In this document: positions 8,956 to 17,417 of the stretch, piece by piece
How the letters are laid out: the number at the start of each line of letters is the position of its first letter
Position numbering within the stretch: position 1 is the first letter of the stretch
NCBI GenBank assembly: GCA_049718665.1
Contig: JBNARO010000014.1
Coordinates: 1-43,445, forward strand
Reading direction: 5' to 3'
Origin: NZ13-RE01 sp049718665
GTDB lineage: Bacteria > Dictyoglomota > Dictyoglomia > Dictyoglomales > Dictyoglomaceae
Length of the DNA stretch: 43,445 nucleotides
Notes under the pieces: model-generated
The model's input: only the letters and a program-made list of their open reading frames with translations
Database searches by the model: none
Told to the model about the DNA's origin: nothing
Made by a program: the position numbers and the translations under genes

Positions 8956-9243
8956 TTTTATCACTCCTCAAACATTAGGAGAAATCTTCTTTTCTAATTC
9001 TATTAACTAAAGTCTATCCTTTCTTTATTCTTTTTTGATAGAAGTAAATAAGGAGGCATTTCTTTTTTAATACTGATTACAGATTAGACATCTGCCTTAC
9101 TTGAAATTCTTAAAGAAGAAATTGAAAAAAAGAGAAAATTTTTGTTATTCAAAGAAAAATTAAGGAAAAGTTTATTTAGGGCTTTTATTTTCCAAATATT
9201 ATTCAAAAACCGAGTTTGATTTTTTTACTATATGTATCTACAC

Positions 9244-9249
9244 TATAAT
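9244..9249 (+). promoter_or_regulatory. -10 box upstream of the SorC gene
   Basis: A consensus TATAAT 41 bases before the ATG. No good -35 lies at normal spacing (TTGATT at 9216 is 22 bases away), so the promoter may need an activator. Confidence 0.4.
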
Positions 9250-9268
9250 CACAATTGTTAATTTTAGA

Positions 9269-9282
9269 GTCACAAAAGTGAC
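9269..9282. promoter_or_regulatory. Inverted repeat GTCAC-AAAA-GTGAC, candidate SorC operator
   Basis: Perfect 5-base arms around four A's, 8 bases before the SorC start codon and downstream of the candidate -10. A site here could block transcription or translation initiation. Autoregulation is inference. Confidence 0.45.
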
Positions 9283-9290
9283 AAATAAAA

Positions 9291-10286
9291 ATGCTCAAAA
9301 ATAACGAAAGGGCATATATCGACAGATTGGTTTTGATAAGTAGACTCTTTTATGAATTAAATATGACTCAGGAAGAGATAGCGAAAACTATTGGGATTTC
9401 AAGATCTTATGTAGCTAAGCTAATTAAGAAAGCAAGAGAAGAAAATCTAGTAGAAATAAGGATAAAACATCCTCTGAAGGAGAGATATGATATTGAAGAT
9501 TATCTTATTGAAAAGTTTTCCTTAAAAAATTGTATTGTGATTGATGTTGACGATAAAAATGATGAGCTTTTAAAAAGAGTTCTTGTAGCAGAAGGTATTA
9601 ATCTTCTTCTCTCTTTAGTAGAAGATGGGGATATAATAGGTATTTCGTGGGGCAGTACTCTTTATCAAATAATACCTTATTTAGAATTAGTTCCTGTAAA
9701 AATAGATAAAAAAGTAAAAGTCGTGCAATTAAATGGAGGAGTAAGTAAGTCAGGAATAACAACTCATGCTGATGAAATTGTAAGAGAAGTAGCTAAAATT
9801 TTCTCTGCAGAATATTTTTTATTACCTCTACCTGCTATAGTAGAAAATGAAACAACAAGAGAAACTTTAATAAATGATAACATAATAAAAGAATATTTGA
9901 GTATAGCGGAAGTTTCTACTATAGCTATATTTTCCGTCGGGAGACTTGGATTTCAATCTATATTATATTTAGCAGGATACATTACTGACAAAGAAATGGA
10001 AGAAATGCAAAAAAGAGGAGTTGTTGGTGATATATGTAGTACTTTTTTTGATATTACAGGTAATACTGAGAATATTCCAGTTAATAAGAGAGTTTGCGGA
10101 ATAAATATAACCAATCTTAGAAAAAAGAAGGCTTCTATAGCAATTGCTGGTTCTCCTATAAAGGCAGAAGCTATATTAGGTGGTTTAAGGGGAGGTTATA
10201 TAAATTATCTTATTACAGATTTTAAAACAGCTTTAAGAATAAAAGAATTGAATGAAAAGTTATCAATCCTTGACACAATTAAATAA
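9291..10286 (+). CDS. SorC-family sugar-responsive transcriptional regulator
   Basis: A 331-residue regulator. The N-terminal helix-turn-helix (about 25-50, MTQEEIAKTIGISRSYVAKLIKK in sense, key residues T26, I35, S38, V41) is followed by the SorC sugar-phosphate-binding domain (about 60-325), including the GISWGSTLY phosphate loop and the conserved C-terminal IAGSPIKAEAILGGLRGG block. SorC proteins usually respond to a phosphorylated intermediate of the pathway they control. As first gene of the eleven-gene sugar operon it most likely regulates that operon. The ATG has no visible Shine-Dalgarno sequence, unlike nearly all neighbours, so its translation may be weak. An inverted repeat lies just upstream. 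Confidence 0.88.
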   Translation: MLKNNERAYIDRLVLISRLFYELNMTQEEIAKTIGISRSYVAKLIKKAREENLVEIRIKHPLKERYDIEDYLIEKFSLKNCIVIDVDDKNDELLKRVLVAEGINLLLSLVEDGDIIGISWGSTLYQIIPYLELVPVKIDKKVKVVQLNGGVSKSGITTHADEIVREVAKIFSAEYFLLPLPAIVENETTRETLINDNIIKEYLSIAEVSTIAIFSVGRLGFQSILYLAGYITDKEMEEMQKRGVVGDICSTFFDITGNTENIPVNKRVCGINITNLRKKKASIAIAGSPIKAEAILGGLRGGYINYLITDFKTALRIKELNEKLSILDTIK

Positions 10287-10357
10287 AAATGATATAAATT
10301 AAAATGTAAAAATGAAAACAAATGTAAGAATTTAAAATTAATTTGGGGGTTAATAAA

Positions 10358-10858
10358 ATGGAAATTAAGGTTAAGTATCCCACTCCTGAAAATTTTAAAA
10401 AGTTTGGTACCCTTATAGTTCCTCCCTTTAAAAATCCTCCTGCAGTCTCTTCTGAGATTTTTAATTACTATCATGATGTTGCCGATATATCCTCTCTTGG
10501 TAATGAAGGTTGTGTAGGCTATTTAGAGATAAAAAGAGATTTTAGTAGAGAATTTGTTCTTGAGAAGATGGAAAGGCATAAAAATACATTGGAGGCTTTT
10601 ATCCCTATTTCTGGGGTAGGTATATTTTGTCTTGCTCCCGCAACTCCTAACAAATCTTCACCAGATTTAGATTCTATTGAAGCGTTTTGGGTGGATGGGA
10701 CTGCATCATTCTTTCTCAACGAAGGAGTGTGGCATTGGCTTCCTTATCCTATAACTTCAGATATAAGATTTATTCTACTTTTAAAAAAACCCACAGTAGA
10801 AAAAGATATTGAAATTGTAGATCTCTCTGAGAAAGTGAGAATCGTTCTTGTTAAATAG
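10358..10858 (+). CDS. Ureidoglycolate lyase-like (AllA family) cupin protein
   Basis: A 166-residue cupin with the AllA pattern: an internal IEAFWVDGTASFFLNEG stretch and the GVWHWLPYP motif (about 120-132 region). AllA enzymes release urea from ureidoglycolate, but no other allantoin-degradation gene is present. In this sugar operon it may act on a sugar-derived keto or hydroxy acid or have another role; this is inference. The ATG at 10358 follows a GGGGG ribosome site; the slightly longer frame from a TTG would include that site. It sits 71 bases after sorC and 11 before the first ATPase gene. Confidence 0.72.
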   Translation: MEIKVKYPTPENFKKFGTLIVPPFKNPPAVSSEIFNYYHDVADISSLGNEGCVGYLEIKRDFSREFVLEKMERHKNTLEAFIPISGVGIFCLAPATPNKSSPDLDSIEAFWVDGTASFFLNEGVWHWLPYPITSDIRFILLLKKPTVEKDIEIVDLSEKVRIVLVK

Positions 10859-10869
10859 AGGGGAAGAAA

Positions 10870-11967
10870 ATGGAAGTTTTAAGATTGGAAAATGTAAGTA
10901 AAAAATATGGAGAATTATTAGCAGTTAAAGATTTAAGTTTTTCTGTAGAAGAAGGAGAATTATTCGTAATTCTTGGACCTTCTGGTGCTGGTAAGACTAC
11001 AACTTTAAAAATGATAAGTGGAATTGAAGAAGTAACAAAAGGAGAAATATATATAAAAGGAAAGTTAGTTAATAGCTTAGAGCCAAAAGATAGAAAAGTG
11101 TCTATGGTATTTGAAAATTATGCTCTTTATCCTCATCTTAGTGTTTATAAAAATATAAGTTCTCCTTTAGAAGCTCAAGGTTTACCTCAAGAAGAAATTG
11201 AGAAAAAGGTTTTGGAAATTGCACGTCTTTTACAAATTGATGGACTACTTTCAAGACCTCCCGCATTAATTAGTGGAGGTCAAAAACAAAGAGTGGTTCT
11301 TGCAAGAGCCTTAGTGAAAGATGCGGATATATATTTAATGGACGAACCTATTGCTCATTTAGATGCAAAATTAAGGCATCAGATGAGAGGAGAATTCAAG
11401 AGATTTCAACATATGCAGAAAATGACTATGGTCTATGTGACTCATGATTTTAGAGAAGCTTTATCCTTAGGAAACAGAATTTTGGTGTTAAATAAAGGGA
11501 TAACTCAACAGATAGGAACTCCTGAAGAGATTTTTAATAAACCTGCTAATACATTTGTAGCAAGTTTGGTTGGAGAGCCTCCTATGAATTTATTGGAAGG
11601 GGTTATAAAGAAAAAAGATGAAAATTATTTCTTTCAGATAAACGATATTTTTATCCCTTTATCTTATTCTCTTGCTAATAAAATTATTTCTAAAATCTCT
11701 CAAGAAAAAGTCATCTTAGGTATAAGACCTTTTGATCTTCACTGTGTGTTAGGAAAAATGGAAAATGTAAAAATTCCAGAAGTTGAGGTCTATGTTACAG
11801 AGCTTGTGGGGCATTATAACATTGTGTCTGTAAAATTGGGAGATACTCTCCTAAAAATAAGAGAAGATAAATCTTTTAAAGTTTCCATTGGAGAAAAAAT
11901 TTCTATAGATTTCGAAGAGGATAAACTTCACTTTTTTGATGGTGTCTCAGGAAATAGAATATCTTAG
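10870..11967 (+). CDS. CUT1 ABC transporter ATP-binding protein (first of a tandem pair)
   Basis: A 365-residue MalK/UgpC-type ATPase. Walker A GPSGAGKT (36-43), signature ISGGQ (134-138), Walker B YLMDEP (155-160) and H-loop VTHD are intact, with a C-terminal TOBE-like regulatory region (about 235-365). It would energise import with the two permeases downstream. The Q-loop, usually VFQ in MalK, reads VFENYALYPH, so the Gln that contacts the nucleotide and couples to the permease is Glu (E82). The adjacent paralogue shares this change, so the two probably form a heterodimer. GAGGGGAAG precedes the ATG. Confidence 0.92.
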   Translation: MEVLRLENVSKKYGELLAVKDLSFSVEEGELFVILGPSGAGKTTTLKMISGIEEVTKGEIYIKGKLVNSLEPKDRKVSMVFENYALYPHLSVYKNISSPLEAQGLPQEEIEKKVLEIARLLQIDGLLSRPPALISGGQKQRVVLARALVKDADIYLMDEPIAHLDAKLRHQMRGEFKRFQHMQKMTMVYVTHDFREALSLGNRILVLNKGITQQIGTPEEIFNKPANTFVASLVGEPPMNLLEGVIKKKDENYFFQINDIFIPLSYSLANKIISKISQEKVILGIRPFDLHCVLGKMENVKIPEVEVYVTELVGHYNIVSVKLGDTLLKIREDKSFKVSIGEKISIDFEEDKLHFFDGVSGNRIS

Positions 11968-11979
11968 GGGGGAAATTTA

Positions 11980-13092
11980 GTGGAAAAATTAGTATTAAAA
12001 AATGTTTACAAGTTTTATGAATTGGGAAGTGTTGAAGCTGTTAAAGATTTAAATCTAACTTGTAAAGAAGGAGAACTTCTTGCTCTTTTAGGACCATCTG
12101 GTTGTGGCAAATCATCTACTTTGAGAATGATTGCAGGTTTAGAGGAGATAACAAAAGGAGAAATCTATCTTGATGGGAAGATTATAAATTGGCTTCCTCC
12201 GAGAGAAAGGAATATAGCATTAGCCTTTGAAACTTATGCTCTTTATCCTCATCTGACTCTTTTTGAAAACATTGCTTTTCCTCTCAGAATTAGGGGGGTA
12301 AAAGAAGATGAGATAAAAAGGGAAGTAATTAGAGTAGCAGAAATGTTAGATTTAACTCCTGTTTTAGATAAGCTTCCCTCAGAGGTTAGTGGAGGGCATC
12401 AACAAAGGACATCTTTAGCTCGTGCTCTGATTCGTCCCGCTTCTCTTTATCTTTTGGATGAACCTCTTTCTCATTTAGATGCTCAGCAGAGAACGGAACT
12501 AAGAGCGCAAATTAAAAGAATTCAAAAAACTCAAAATCTCACTATGATCTTTGTTACTCATGACCAATTAGAAGCTTTAGCCTTAGCAGATAGGATTGCT
12601 ATTATGAATTTAGGAGTACTTCAACAAGTAGGAACTCCCGAGGAAGTGTATGAATTTCCTGAAAATCTTTTTGTGGCAGATTTTGTAGGAGAGCCTCCTA
12701 TGAATTTTATAAAGGTAATAGTAGTAAGAGAAAATGGGAATTACTGGGCTAGGTTCTATAATCAGCGGATAAAAATCCCTGAAAGTTATAAGAAATCTTT
12801 AGACGAACTTTATAAAGGAGAAGAGACTGAATTGATTATAGGAATTAGACCTATTTACGTCAATATATGTGAACCTGAAAGAAGTAATGCTATCAGTGGC
12901 AAAGTATATGTATTTGAAAATATTGGAGATTCAAATATCCTGACAGTAGAAATAGGAGAAACCTTAATTAGGGTAGAGCTTAATCCAGGATATTCTTTTA
13001 AAATTGGAGAGAATGTAAATATTACTTTTAATCCAGAAAAAATTCTTCTTTTTGATCCAAAGACAGAAAAAAGAATAAAACCGCAAATATAA
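11980..13092 (+). CDS. CUT1 ABC transporter ATP-binding protein (second of a tandem pair)
   Basis: A 370-residue ATPase, paralogous to the gene 12 bases upstream. Walker A GPSGCGKS (38-45), Walker B LYLLDEP (about 156-162) and H-loop VTHD are present. The signature is VSGGH (136-140) in place of LSGGQ, and the Q-loop residue is Glu (E84, AFETYALYPH). A C-terminal regulatory domain follows. Start is a GTG at 11980 preceded by GGGGGG at 11967-11973; no better ATG is near. Divergence from its partner in the signature motif suggests an asymmetric ATPase pair with unequal sites. Confidence 0.92.
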   Translation: MEKLVLKNVYKFYELGSVEAVKDLNLTCKEGELLALLGPSGCGKSSTLRMIAGLEEITKGEIYLDGKIINWLPPRERNIALAFETYALYPHLTLFENIAFPLRIRGVKEDEIKREVIRVAEMLDLTPVLDKLPSEVSGGHQQRTSLARALIRPASLYLLDEPLSHLDAQQRTELRAQIKRIQKTQNLTMIFVTHDQLEALALADRIAIMNLGVLQQVGTPEEVYEFPENLFVADFVGEPPMNFIKVIVVRENGNYWARFYNQRIKIPESYKKSLDELYKGEETELIIGIRPIYVNICEPERSNAISGKVYVFENIGDSNILTVEIGETLIRVELNPGYSFKIGENVNITFNPEKILLFDPKTEKRIKPQI

Positions 13093-13156
13093 ATTTTAAG
13101 GGGGTGAGAAAACTTCTAATTTCTTTAAAAATTTAGACATTAAGGGGGGTTAAATA

Positions 13157-14584
13157 ATGAAAAAAAGATATCTGATTATTTTAATTGTTTTAGGTTTATT
13201 ATTTTTAACCACTGTTTCTGCTCAAAAGAAGCTTTTCCCGGATGTAACTATTACTGTATTTTGTGATGCAGGGCATAATGCTCTTCCCTTTGAGTGGTAT
13301 GCACCAGAATTTGAGAAGGTGGGAATTAAGATAAAACTAATTACTGCACCTTTTGCTAGTGTCTATGAGAAATTAAAAACAGAGTTTGTAGCGGGAACTG
13401 GAGCTTATGATGTTATTGTATTCTTCCCACTTTATTTAGGAGAATTCGCAGGAATGGGTTATCTTAAAACTTTAGATGAATATGTAAAGAAGTATAATCC
13501 TCATATGGAGGATGTAGCAAAGGCATTTGCAAAGTTATATTGCTACTATGGTGGTAAACTTTATACTCTTCCCTATGATGGAGATGTATTAAGTCTCTAC
13601 TTCCGAAAAGATCTTTTCAATAATCCTGAAGAAAAAGCAAAATTTAAAGCCATATATAAGAGAGAGCTTCGTCCGCCACGAACCTGGGATGAACTCTTAG
13701 ATGTGGCTAAATTCTTCACAAGAAAGAAAGGAGAAAAGTTAGCAGGTAAGGTATTAACTGAAGACTTTTATGGTTATGCCTTTTTGGCACAGAGAGGTAG
13801 TTTTGCTTATGCATGGTGGCTTGCTGAGTTTGCTTCTCGAGGTGGGAGATATTTTGATGAAAATATGAAGCCAATGATAAATTCTCCTGCAGGGGTAACC
13901 GCATTGCAAAGAATAGTAGATGTAATTCCTTATTGCCCTCCTGATGTACTAAGTTATGGTTACGAAGAATTAAAGGATGCGCTTATCTTAGGAAGAGTTG
14001 CAATGTGCTTACAATGGCCCTGCAACTGGAAAAAAGGCAATGACCCTGCCCAATCCAAGATTGTTGGAAATGTTGGTATTACCCAAGTTCCAGGAGTTAT
14101 AAAAGACGGAAAATTAGTATTTAGAGCACCAATGCCTTGTGGAAGAGTATTAGCAGTCTCTGCAACAAGCAAAAATCCCGAAGCTGCATATTATGTAGCA
14201 AAGGTTCTTTCTTACGATAAGTCTTTGGCTGATGTTTCAACACCAAAAACAGGATTAGATCCCTTCAGAATTTCTCATTTTAACAATCCAAAAGCCTTCG
14301 CTGAGTTTGCTCCTGAAAGTGAAGCGAAAGAATATTTAGCAGCTATAAGAAAGAATCTCACTTATGGATATCCAGATCTTAACCTTCCTGGTTCTGCAGA
14401 GTACATTGATGTTTTAGAAATTTATCTTGGTAAAGCCTATACTAAGGAAATGACTCCTAAGGCTGCTCTTGATGCTGCTGCGGCAGAATGGGAAAAGATT
14501 ACTGAAAGATTAGGAAGAGCTAATCAGATAAAGGTTTACAGAGAACTACTCCAAAGCTGGAAAGAAGCAGGCATCCTTGAGTAG
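13157..14584 (+). CDS. Extracellular solute-binding protein, CUT1 (family 1) sugar ABC transporter
   Basis: A 475-residue secreted binding protein. Residues 1-22 form a Sec signal peptide (MKKRYLIILIVLGLLFLTTVSA) with an AxA-like cleavage site and no lipobox cysteine. The mature part has the family 1 layout, with an aromatic-rich ligand region (WWLAEF, CLQWPCNW). It would capture the sugar outside the membrane and deliver it to the permeases at 14695-16448. The ligand is not readable from sequence; neighbouring enzymes suggest a deoxyhexose or pentose. Ribosome site GGGGGG precedes the ATG. A long hairpin follows the stop codon. Confidence 0.9.
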   Translation: MKKRYLIILIVLGLLFLTTVSAQKKLFPDVTITVFCDAGHNALPFEWYAPEFEKVGIKIKLITAPFASVYEKLKTEFVAGTGAYDVIVFFPLYLGEFAGMGYLKTLDEYVKKYNPHMEDVAKAFAKLYCYYGGKLYTLPYDGDVLSLYFRKDLFNNPEEKAKFKAIYKRELRPPRTWDELLDVAKFFTRKKGEKLAGKVLTEDFYGYAFLAQRGSFAYAWWLAEFASRGGRYFDENMKPMINSPAGVTALQRIVDVIPYCPPDVLSYGYEELKDALILGRVAMCLQWPCNWKKGNDPAQSKIVGNVGITQVPGVIKDGKLVFRAPMPCGRVLAVSATSKNPEAAYYVAKVLSYDKSLADVSTPKTGLDPFRISHFNNPKAFAEFAPESEAKEYLAAIRKNLTYGYPDLNLPGSAEYIDVLEIYLGKAYTKEMTPKAALDAAAAEWEKITERLGRANQIKVYRELLQSWKEAGILE

Positions 14585-14625
14585 GTGTATAAACAAGGTT
14601 ACAAGGTGTTAGGCTCTAGTTAAGA

Positions 14626-14663
14626 ACCTAAGGGAACAGGGTATATACCCTGTTCCCTTAGGT
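14626..14663 (+). terminator. 17-bp perfect hairpin between the binding-protein and permease genes
   Basis: Seventeen-base arms (14626-14642 and 14647-14663) pair perfectly around an ATAT loop. No T-run follows, so it is more likely an mRNA-stabilising or partly terminating structure within the operon than a full terminator. Confidence 0.7.
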
Positions 14664-14694
14664 AATGTTTATTCTCTAAGAAAGAGGAGGGAAT

Positions 14695-15591
14695 ATGAAA
14701 GAAGAAAGTTTAAATATCATAGTAGGTAAGAGAAGATTTGCACGATGGATGACTCTTCCTCCTGTGCTTATACTTGTGGCTCTTGTAGTGGGACCTCTTG
14801 GATTTCTACTTTACTCAAGTTTTTTTGATTGGACTTTAACAGTTCCTACTCCACCAAAATTTATTTGGTTTAAAAATTATGTAGAGGTTTTTAAAGACAT
14901 TAGATTTTGGAATGCCTTAAAAAATACTGTCCTCTTAATGATTTTAGGTATTACAACTCAATCTATATTAGGCCTAATTCTTGCTCTTCTTCTAAATCGA
15001 GAGTTTAAACTTAAAAAGATTGCTATAACAATTTTAGCTCTTCCTATAATGATAACTCCAGTAGTTATTGGTTTTAACTGGAGAATTATATATCATGAAC
15101 ATTTCGGTCCTCTTAACTATATAATTAGGCTTCTTAAGATTGGCTCTGGTGCCTCTTGGATAGCAGATCCTAAGTTAGCTTTAATATCTATATTTCTTGT
15201 AGATACCTGGCAATGGACTCCATTTGTAACTTTAATTCTTTTAGCGGGTCTTCAGTCGATTCCCCGTCAAGTATATGAAGCCTCAAATGTAGATGGGGCT
15301 TCAAGTTGGCAAATCTTTACAAGAGTTACTTTGCCTCTTCTTCGTCCTATGTTTGTTCTAGTAGTTCTCTTTAGAACTATATGGATTTTTAAAATTTTTG
15401 ATCCTGTATTTATATTAACAGGGGGAGGTCCTGGAACTGCTACTGAAACTCTCAGTTTATATACATATATAAATGGATTTAAATTATGGAGAATTGGATA
15501 TACCTCTACCTTGGCGGTATTTCAACTTATAATTATGAATATTGTAGCAACTATTTTTGTAAGAAAATTTATGAGGAGGGCATCCAAATGA
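14695..15591 (+). CDS. CUT1 sugar ABC transporter permease (MalF type)
   Basis: A 298-residue inner-membrane protein with about six membrane helices. The cytoplasmic EAA loop that docks on the ATPase reads EASNVDGASSWQIFTRVTLP (about 200-219). Together with the next gene it would form the translocation channel. GAGGAGGG precedes the ATG. It shares four bases with the second permease gene (stop/start ATGA at 15588-15591). Confidence 0.92.
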   Translation: MKEESLNIIVGKRRFARWMTLPPVLILVALVVGPLGFLLYSSFFDWTLTVPTPPKFIWFKNYVEVFKDIRFWNALKNTVLLMILGITTQSILGLILALLLNREFKLKKIAITILALPIMITPVVIGFNWRIIYHEHFGPLNYIIRLLKIGSGASWIADPKLALISIFLVDTWQWTPFVTLILLAGLQSIPRQVYEASNVDGASSWQIFTRVTLPLLRPMFVLVVLFRTIWIFKIFDPVFILTGGGPGTATETLSLYTYINGFKLWRIGYTSTLAVFQLIIMNIVATIFVRKFMRRASK

Positions 15592-16448
15592 CAAATGAGA
15601 AGGCTTATGAAGAGTTCAAAAGAAGAATTAGAAGGAAAAAAATAATTCATTGGCTTCAAAATTTACTTCTTCTCTTTTTTATTATAGTTTTCGCTTTCCC
15701 TATTTATTGGATATTTATAGGTGCTTTCAAGCAAAAAGGAGAGTTTTTCCATTATCCCCCGATATTCTTTGTTAATCATTTTGACTTTGAGAACTTTCAG
15801 AGAGTTTTTGAATTAGGAGGAGCTAAAGGAGTAAGAGATAGTCTTATTGTAGCGACTTTGAATGCTCTGTTGGTTTTAATCCTTGCTCTTTTTGCGGGAT
15901 ACGGAACAGGAAGATTTAAATATGGAGGTCCAAATTTATCTTTCTTTGTTCTTTCTTTACTTTTTGCTCCTCCTATAATTGCTGTTATGCCTCTTTTTGT
16001 AATTTTTAAAAATCTTCGTCTTATTGATACTTATATAGCGTTAATTTTTTCTTATCTTTTAATTAACCTTCCTTTCGCTATATGGCTTATAAAAGGATTT
16101 GTAGAGGATTTACCCGAAGAAATAGAATCAGCAGCATTAGTAGATGGTTACACAAGATTCAGAGCTTTCTGGAAAGTTACCTTTCCTCTTATCTTGCCTG
16201 GTGTAGTTGTAGCAACCTTATTTGTTTTTGTCTTTGCATGGAACGAGTTTCTGTTTGCTCTTATTTTTACAAGATCCAGTGTGAGAACTCTCCCTGTAGT
16301 CCTTACAGAGTTAATTGGAGGACATGGAATCCAATGGGGAGAACTTTCTGCTCTATCTTTAGTAGCTACTATTCCTAGTATTCTTCTTGTAATATTCTTC
16401 CAAAGATATTTGGTTAGAGGGTTAACCTTTGGTGCTATTAAAGGATAA
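15588..16448 (+). CDS. CUT1 sugar ABC transporter permease (MalG type)
   Basis: A 286-residue permease with six membrane helices and the EAA loop ESAALVDGYTRFRAFWKVTFP. I start at the ATG at 15588, which overlaps the upstream stop (ATGA) and follows GAGGAGGG at about 15573-15580; a longer frame starting at 15486 lies wholly inside the preceding gene and is not real. It completes the SorC-operon transporter. Confidence 0.92.
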   Translation: MTNEKAYEEFKRRIRRKKIIHWLQNLLLLFFIIVFAFPIYWIFIGAFKQKGEFFHYPPIFFVNHFDFENFQRVFELGGAKGVRDSLIVATLNALLVLILALFAGYGTGRFKYGGPNLSFFVLSLLFAPPIIAVMPLFVIFKNLRLIDTYIALIFSYLLINLPFAIWLIKGFVEDLPEEIESAALVDGYTRFRAFWKVTFPLILPGVVVATLFVFVFAWNEFLFALIFTRSSVRTLPVVLTELIGGHGIQWGELSALSLVATIPSILLVIFFQRYLVRGLTFGAIKG

Positions 16449-16467
16449 ATTTGGGAGGTGATTTTTC

Positions 16468-17403
16468 TTGGGAAAGAAAAAAATAGTTATAGTGGGAAGT
16501 TATAATACTGATCTTATGTCAAGAACTCCGTGGCTTCCGAAGCCAGGAGAAACAGTTATGGGTGGTCCTTTTAAAATGGGACCTGGTGGAAAAGGATCTA
16601 ACCAAGCGGTGTGTGCAGCAAGACTGGGAGCAGAAGTTTATTTTGTGGGATGTATAGGGAAGGACTATTTTGGAGAAGTAGCAAGAAATAATTTTTTAAG
16701 TGAAAACATAAATATCGACTACTTAAAAATAACCGATAAAACCCATACGGGTATAGCTCTAATAATGGTAGACGATAAAACAGGAGAAAATATGATAGTG
16801 GTAGCACCTGGAGCTAATATGGAGGTAGATATAGAGCTTGTAGAGAAGGCAAAAGATATAATACTAAGTGCAGATGTAGTTCTTCTTCAATTGGAAATAC
16901 CTGTAGAAACAGTGGCTTATACTATAGACTTGGTTTCTAAGAGGGAAAAACCCTTATCAATTCTTAATCCCGCTCCTGGAAGAAAATTGGATAAAAAAAT
17001 ATGGGAGAAAGTTGATTTGATTACTCCAAATAGAAGTGAATTAGAACTTATTACAGGAATGAAAGTAGAATCTATAGAGGATGCAGAAAAATCCGCAAGA
17101 GAGGTTATCTCTTCTGGGGTAAAAGAGGTGGTGGTTACTCTTGGGAAAGATGGTGCATTAGTGGTAAATGAGAAAGGATCTACTTATGTTCCCTCCTTTA
17201 AAGTGGAAGTTGTAGATACTACAGGAGCGGGAGACGCATTTAATGGTGGGCTTGCGGTAGCTCTTTCTGAAGGGAAAGATTTAATCTCTGCGGTATATTT
17301 TGCTAATGCGGTAGCAGCTTTAAATGTCACAAAGATAGGAACCGCTCCCGCTATGCCCTATAGAGAAGAGGTGGAGAAATTTTTAAAAGAGTATCTTAAA
17401 TAA
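16468..17403 (+). CDS. rbsK: Ribokinase-like PfkB sugar kinase
   Basis: A 311-residue PfkB kinase with strong ribokinase features: the sugar-binding GPGGKGSNQA (38-47) and the anion hole with catalytic base DTTGAGD (250-256, D256). Ribokinase phosphorylates D-ribose at O5 in the cytoplasm. The presence of RbsD later in the operon supports ribose or a ribose-like sugar. It starts with TTG at 16468, fixed by GGGAGGTG at 16453-16460 eight bases upstream; no ATG is suitably placed. Related pentose or 2-deoxyribose substrates cannot be excluded. Confidence 0.88.
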   Translation: MGKKKIVIVGSYNTDLMSRTPWLPKPGETVMGGPFKMGPGGKGSNQAVCAARLGAEVYFVGCIGKDYFGEVARNNFLSENINIDYLKITDKTHTGIALIMVDDKTGENMIVVAPGANMEVDIELVEKAKDIILSADVVLLQLEIPVETVAYTIDLVSKREKPLSILNPAPGRKLDKKIWEKVDLITPNRSELELITGMKVESIEDAEKSAREVISSGVKEVVVTLGKDGALVVNEKGSTYVPSFKVEVVDTTGAGDAFNGGLAVALSEGKDLISAVYFANAVAALNVTKIGTAPAMPYREEVEKFLKEYLK

Positions 17404-17417
17404 GGGGGTTTAATTTT

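Larger units (their letters stand above)
8854..9290. other. Divergent intergenic region between the oxoamine synthase and SorC operons
   Basis: 437 bases without a convincing gene. It holds a candidate minus-strand promoter (8927-8955), a GTGAT direct repeat (8951-8964), a plus-strand TATAAT (9244-9249) and an inverted repeat just before the SorC start (9269-9282). A start-less open stretch at about 9087-9220 is not convincing as a gene. The rest is AT-rich sequence in which I see nothing specific. Confidence 0.7.

Noticed and set aside
9087..9220. Plus-strand open stretch encoding TSALLEILKEEIEKKRKF and beyond, ending at a TGA before the SorC gene
   Set aside because: No ATG or ribosome site at its start, a stop just upstream, and a lysine-rich composition expected by chance in AT-rich DNA. 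It might be a gene remnant, but nothing supports it.
15486..15587. Longer N-terminus for the second permease of the SorC operon
   Set aside because: It lies entirely inside the preceding permease gene; the ATG at 15588 has GAGGAGGG and the standard ATGA overlap.
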